DNA from: Udeniomyces pyricola
Lineage: Eukaryota > Basidiomycota > Tremellomycetes > Cystofilobasidiales > Mrakiaceae
Reading direction: 5' to 3'
Length of the DNA stretch: 64,000 nt
Assembly (NCBI GenBank): GCA_039545295.1
Contig: BCIK01000013.1
Span: forward strand, 62,001 to 126,000
Shown: piece after piece, positions 59,546 through 64,000 of the stretch
Layout of the letters: every line of letters starts with the position of its first letter
Numbering within the stretch: the stretch's first letter is position 1
The notes under the pieces: generated by a model
Told to the model about the DNA's origin: nothing
Seen by the model: the letters and a program-made list of their open reading frames with translations, nothing else
The model's database searches: none
Translations under genes and position numbers: made by a program

Positions 59546-61901
59546 ATGCCAACAGACCGTCATCAGGGCGACCATGCGCAAGAGATCGAGGGACAGGCCG
59601 TCTCTACGCCCGTGCTAATGAGTACCTCACTCGAGTTACCCTCTGGGCGGACGCTCAGCAATCGGCTCGTCAAGGTAGGCACATGTCCATCAGCTGCTAG
59701 ACCAGGATCTGCCCTGGTGCCCGGCTGATCAGAGCCTGTGCTGTACTGCTCAGGTTGCCATGGCGGAATGCCTCGCTCAATGGGGAGGAGGTCCACCCAA
59801 TGAGCATCACCATCGACTCTATCGTACCTGGAGAGACGGCGGTTGGGGCATGGTCATCACCGGTAACCCCCGCTTTCCCCTACTCGGCCAGCATCGTCCC
59901 CCCCTTGAAGAAAATTTGAGACTGAAAACTTTGAACTATCCCTTGGCCTCACCTTCGTCTTCCGTGCTAATTTGCCCCTTGTTCTCGATCAACAAAAGGC
60001 AACATCCAAATCGATCCCACTCACCTCTCCACACCCAAAGACCTATCCCTTCCTGTCCATCTTCCTTCCTCGCCTATGACCGCTCACCTGGCCTCTTGCG
60101 TGACAGATCCATGGGAACGTTTCACCCAGTCCTATCACGCTCACCCTTGCTCTCTCCTGCAACCCAACAGTCCATCCATCGCCTCGCCTTCTTTGCCATC
60201 GCCGCCTTTAATCGCCCAGATCTCCCATCCAGGACGTCAATCCCCTTTGGGATGCCACCCTCTCCTCAACCCTCGTCCACCCGCTCCTTCGCCCCTCCGA
60301 GTGTCTTCCCCAACTCAGAGCTGGCTCACTTCAGGGTTCAATCACATCATGTTTCGTCGTCCAGAGGAAATGTCAGACGACGACGTTTGGATCATGATCG
60401 ATCGGTTCGGCAGGGCGGCGGGGTTCTTGGAGAAAGTCGGGTTCGATGGCATTCAGGTTCATGCGGCTCATGGATGTGTGTATTTCTTTCTCTTTCTCTC
60501 TTTCGTTTGTTTATCTATCCTGGCTACATTTTTTTTTTTTTTTGAGAGCTGACGTTGTCGAGAGGAACCGAGGAAATGTCGGTCCGTGGTCAACTGTCAT
60601 GCCCTATCAACGTCTCTTCGTCGACTGATCTGGAAAATATGTACCTTCCCATTTTCTCCTTCTTCTTCTTCGATCCAAACCATCTCCAAGACCTTATCTC
60701 CCAGTTCCTATCCCCTCTCTCCAATATTCGACCGTCTACATCTCTCTTTTCCCTCTCTCCAGCTTCTTCATCTCCTCTTCTCCTCCTCCAAGCTCTTCTC
60801 GATGCCATCGCCTCCCAAACCTCTGCCTCCTTCCTCCTCGGCATCAAACTCTCTTCAGGCGATTATCTCCCCAACGGTCTCTCTCCCGACCAAGCCGCCA
60901 CTCAAATCCAAGCCGTCAGGGATATGTGCAGCCGTGATGTGGGAGGTGGGATCGAAGGGAGGGGAAAGAGGAGGAAATGGGATTTTGTCGAGGTTTCGGG
61001 AGGTGGCTATGGTAATCCGGTTTTTGCAAAGACGGATGGGGTCGATGGGGCATCGACGCCGAATTGGGCGTTTGGAGATGTCACGGGGAGGGTTCTGCAA
61101 ACGTCAATAGAGGGAAGAACGGAAAGCAAGGAGGAGGAGGAGGAGAAGGAAGAAGAAGAAGAAGAGGGAGGACGAAAAGAATTCGATCATTCTGCTTCGT
61201 TCCAATCAATAGGACGACAACATCACCCACAATCCCAACGCCCATCAACTGCGATCCTCCTCTCCTCTTCTCTCCGCACAATATCTTCGCTCGAAGCTTC
61301 GCTGGCATCTCCTTTACCTACCTCTGATCTCTTGGGGTTCGCTCGTCCTTCCCTCCCGTTTCCTTCTCTTCCCTTGACCCACCTCCTTCGTTCCACCAGC
61401 TCTTCTTCCTCCTCTCCTCGTGATGATACCCTGAGCCATCGCCCTCTCTTGGAAGGATCGACGGAACCCCGATCAGACGACCGAGATATCCCACCCTTAA
61501 CGATCCAGGGTCTAGACCGATGGCGTGCGCTCCTCAGTCTCGGAGGAACGATCAACCTCGTCGGGGCCGGCGTCGGAACATTGTATTGGAGCTTTGCGAT
61601 GGCGAGACTTGCTCGGAACGAAAAAGTCGCTCGTCAGAAGCTACCGAAAAGAAGCAAGAGACGAGAAGAAGGGGGGGAAGAAGAGGTTGGGTTGGAAGGG
61701 TTTGGAGAGGCGATGATGTGGGAGATTCAGGTGGTTTTGAAGAGGTGGATTGTCGGTGAAGAGGGGGAGTTGAAACGAGGGTCGATAGCGATGGGTATGG
61801 CGGTGTTGGTGATGATGGTTGGAGTTGGGATAGGACTGTCGGCACTCGTTTCAGTGAGCCGAGCGGGTTCTTGGGGGGATCGAGCTGCAATGAAGTTATA
61901 G
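59546..61901 (+). CDS. NADH:flavin oxidoreductase (Old Yellow Enzyme family) with C-terminal anchor
   Basis: Exons join to a flavin-dependent TIM-barrel enzyme. Key segments: LPSGRTLSNRLVK, VAMAECLAQWGGGPPNEHHH, RLYRTWRDGGWGMVITGNIQ, PLIAQISHPGRQSPLG (active-site His), FGRAAGFLEKVGFDGIQVHA with HGYLISQFLSPLSN (second His-containing motif), LLGIKLSSGDYLPNGLS, FVEVSGGGYGNPVF and SDLLGFARPSLPF. This follows the fungal OYE/NADH oxidase class, which reduces activated C=C bonds using FMN. After the barrel the protein continues to a single hydrophobic segment (GMAVLVMMVGVGIGLSALVS) near the end, suggesting a membrane tail anchor. An acidic poly-Glu block at about 61120-61170 sits where the barrel normally shows an Ala/Phe-rich helix; it may be an insert or an unrecognised intron. 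Substrate unknown. Confidence 0.88.
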
Positions 61902-62358
61902 AATACCTAGAGCAAACCTCAATACCCTTGTTTTTGTGCTGCGACGCCAGCCATCGATGCAACACAGCACCCATATATATGTATGTGTATGATCAGTTGA
62001 ATTAGATCCTAAGGTGACCTTTCATGAGGCGTTCATACCTAGCGATTTAGTTTGCGCTTTTCTTTCTGTCCCATACATACAGGGTTTCGGCGGAAGATAG
62101 TACTCCTTGATCTCATAGCATTTCCATTCTCGCTCCGATCCTTCCGAACTCGGTGGCCTTTCTCTCTCTCTCCCCTCCCCCCNCCCCCNCTTCCTCCTTC
62201 CCCTTCCTCCAAGACGAACAAATGACCAACCAAAAAAAAAAAAAAACAATTGACGAACCCGTGCGAAACCTTCTCCAACCGAACGATTTTCTCCCTTATT
62301 CCTTCTTCTTTTCCCTCATATGTCTCTACTCTCCAAACCTTCTTGGCCAGCGCACATA
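61902..62358. other. Convergent 3' region
   Basis: 457 bases between the stop of the OYE-family gene (+) and the stop of the last gene (-). It contains an A run (62232-62246) and N bases at 62183 and 62189 inside C runs. No coding signal. Confidence 0.55.
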
Positions 62359-64000
62359 TCACCGTGCCCATTTTGTCATTTCCTCCACGACGACATCCCT
62401 AACGAACAACCTCCACTCTCCATCCCCTTCCCATTCCCCTCCTCCTCCTCCCACTTCGTTCCCCTCCATCTCAACCACCAACCCCCTCCACCAACCCCCG
62501 ATCTCATTCGAGACGGGTCCTTCCAACGCCTTCTCCATCCCGAACCCACCTTCTTCCCGATGAACTTCATCCGCAATCGCTTTGAGCACCACCCCTCCCG
62601 GACTCGACGGAAGCAGTCCCATCAAAGCCGGCCCGTTCAACGTCGACGATCCCACCCCTGTCGGAGTCGTCGAAACGTCTTTGAGAGACGAAGCAGAAGA
62701 GGAAGAAGAAGAAGGTGAAGGGGAGGAAGTTTGGAGAGGCAATCGACTGAGGAGCGGATGGAGGAGAGCCAAGTGAAACGCTGACAATTGAAGCAGAGGC
62801 GCCAGAAGGGGTTGGCAAGTCATCGAGCCCGAACCCGTCGTCGTCGTCGAAGGGGGTGAAGCATGGACGCTCAGAGAATGGGAGGAGGAAGAGGAAGAAG
62901 TCGAAGCATGACGCGAATGGAGAGGTGAATGAGGGATTTCGACGTGGTTCGTGTTGAGGTCGATAGGGTTGCTTCGTCTTGTTCCCTCCGCTACGAGATG
63001 AGAAGCGGAAGATGACGATGGTGGAGGAGGAGAATGGGGTCTAGATGGACTAGGTGAATGGAACGTAGATGGATAAAGCGTTGAGGGCAAACCCTCAAAA
63101 CCACCTCCGACCCCTGCAGTCTTGGACGGTGGATGCGGTACGTGCCCACCGTTCGGAGGATGGCTTCCATGGCTGCTGAGGGATGCAGAATGTCTCCTTG
63201 CATTTTCTTGCAGCAACGTATGGGCCATAGGTGAAAGCGTCGTCGAGTGAGATGGTCGACGAGATGAAGGCGTCGACGCGGGAAGGGGAATGCTACTGGG
63301 TGAAAGGGTGGGGTAAACGGTAGATGAAGATGCAGAGGTGGGATGCGTAGAGAACTGAAATGTAGTGAGTATGGTGTGGTGACGGATGAGGAGATAGAGA
63401 AGATGGTGGTGACATGGCAGAGGTAAGATGTTGGTCGCTTGGAGCAGCGCTGTGGAGATGATGAGAAGTGCCTGCAAGATTGAAAGAACAGAAGTAGGAC
63501 CAGTTGGAGACAAGAAGAAGGAAAAAAGCCAGCGAGATGCGCAATTTAGCTAACGTCTCCGGATCAACGACAATGAAATATCTCCCAAGAATCCAAGGGA
63601 ACACAAGTCGAGAGTCATTCACCCACCAATCGAACCACCCGATCGACCATCTCCGCCTCATAGGGATCAGTTCCAAGCAGTAGTTGATCCTTCCGGGTCG
63701 AGACGCAGGCCAAGAAATCAAAGATAGCCGAAAAGAGTTCCGAGAAGTGATAGTCTGAGGAAAGCCGCCAAAAGATGAAGAGAGCACACAAGGGCGGTGA
63801 AAAGAAGAAGACATAGATCAGGCGATTAGGAAGATGCTCTCGCAATATCGCAAAGATGAGTAAGAGAACGAACCAAGTCGGATCTTCTCATTTGACAATC
63901 CTTGGATGATGATAAACACCACTCGGAAGCTCATCCTGTCCGACCAGAAAGTATCCCAGTTCGATATCATGAAAGAAATGCTAGTCAATCAACACATGAT
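62359..64000 (-). CDS. ARMH3/DUF1741-like protein, C-terminal part (partial)
   Basis: Runs off the right edge, so the N-terminal part and start codon are missing. Joined exons read MSFRVVFIIIQGLSNEKIRL, DYHFSELFSAIFDFLACVST, RKDQLLLGTDPYEAEMVDRV with VRL, ALLIISTALLQATNILPLPC and HHHLLYLLIRHHTILTTF. This helical pattern of R-x-x-Y-x-x-x-E-L-x-x-A-I, a hydrophobic helix and L-L-Q-A-T-N-I-L-P resembles the C-terminal armadillo-like domain of ARMH3 (C10orf76), a Golgi-associated factor that works with GBF1 and PI4KB in animals. After it comes a long Ser/His/Pro-rich low-complexity stretch (about 62600-63350) and a C-terminal helical end (GVVLKAIADEVHREEG, GWWRGLVVEMEGNEVG, VVVEEMTKWAR). I am fairly sure it is coding and only moderately sure of the family. 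The low-complexity insert is much longer than I would expect. Confidence 0.5.

Overview
ORGANISM. This is nuclear DNA of a fungus, most likely a basidiomycete. The genes are densely packed and cut into short exons by many small introns with GTNNGT-type donors and pyrimidine-rich 3' ends. The gene set fits a fungus: Ish1-repeat protein, DASH Dad2, Cgr1, secreted M36 and M43 metallopeptidases, fungal complex I and complex III factors. There are no bacterial features, no rRNA or tRNA, and no transposon I can recognise. The class cannot be fixed from the sequence alone; the intron density and domain architectures suggest Basidiomycota. LAYOUT. 0.7-7.2 kb: a secreted Ish1-repeat protein and an M24 metallopeptidase, both on the minus strand. 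7.9-10 kb: a monoacylglycerol-lipase-like hydrolase (+). 10.8-14.4 kb: an AlkB-type dioxygenase with an N-terminal CUE-like domain and a C-terminal GRF zinc finger (-). 14.9-15.8 kb: CGR1 (+). 17.3-21 kb: an UNC93-like membrane protein (-). 22.4-27.1 kb: a Mediator Med25-type protein with very long polyglutamine tracts (-). 27.6-29 kb: a probable DASH subunit Dad2 (-, multi-exon reconstruction). 29.6-32 kb: SEC13 (-). 33.9-37.8 kb: an M36 fungalysin (-). 39-41.6 kb: proteasome beta-7 PRE4 (+). 42.6-43.9 kb: a small single-pass membrane protein with a PPxY motif (-). 45-46.4 kb: a secreted M43 metallopeptidase (-). 48.9-50 kb: an OGFR-domain protein (+). 50.4-52 kb: a PRA1/Yip3 protein (+). 52.5-54.7 kb: the complex I 24 kDa subunit (+). 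55.8-59 kb: an RCC1-repeat mitochondrial protein like Fmp25 (-). 59.5-61.9 kb: an Old-Yellow-Enzyme-family oxidoreductase with a C-terminal membrane anchor (+). 62.4 kb to the end: the C-terminal part of an ARMH3/DUF1741-like protein (-, runs off the window). HOW THE GENES RELATE. This is mostly a housekeeping neighbourhood, not a cluster: secretory pathway (SEC13, PRA1), transcription (MED25), proteasome (PRE4), mitosis (DAD2), ribosome biogenesis (CGR1), mitochondrial respiration (24 kDa subunit, Fmp25-like), DNA/RNA repair (AlkB) and three metallopeptidases. Four head-to-head pairs share short promoters. NOTABLE. The most unusual items are the CUE-AlkB-GRF protein, whose zinc finger is interrupted by low-complexity inserts; the polyglutamine Med25; a set of long pure homopolymers lying almost only in introns or 3' regions; and an apparently spliced but unassignable stretch at 32.3-33.5 kb. 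I found no defence system or other obviously new multi-gene system. Exon limits were read by eye from splice signals and reading frame and could be off by a few codons where noted.
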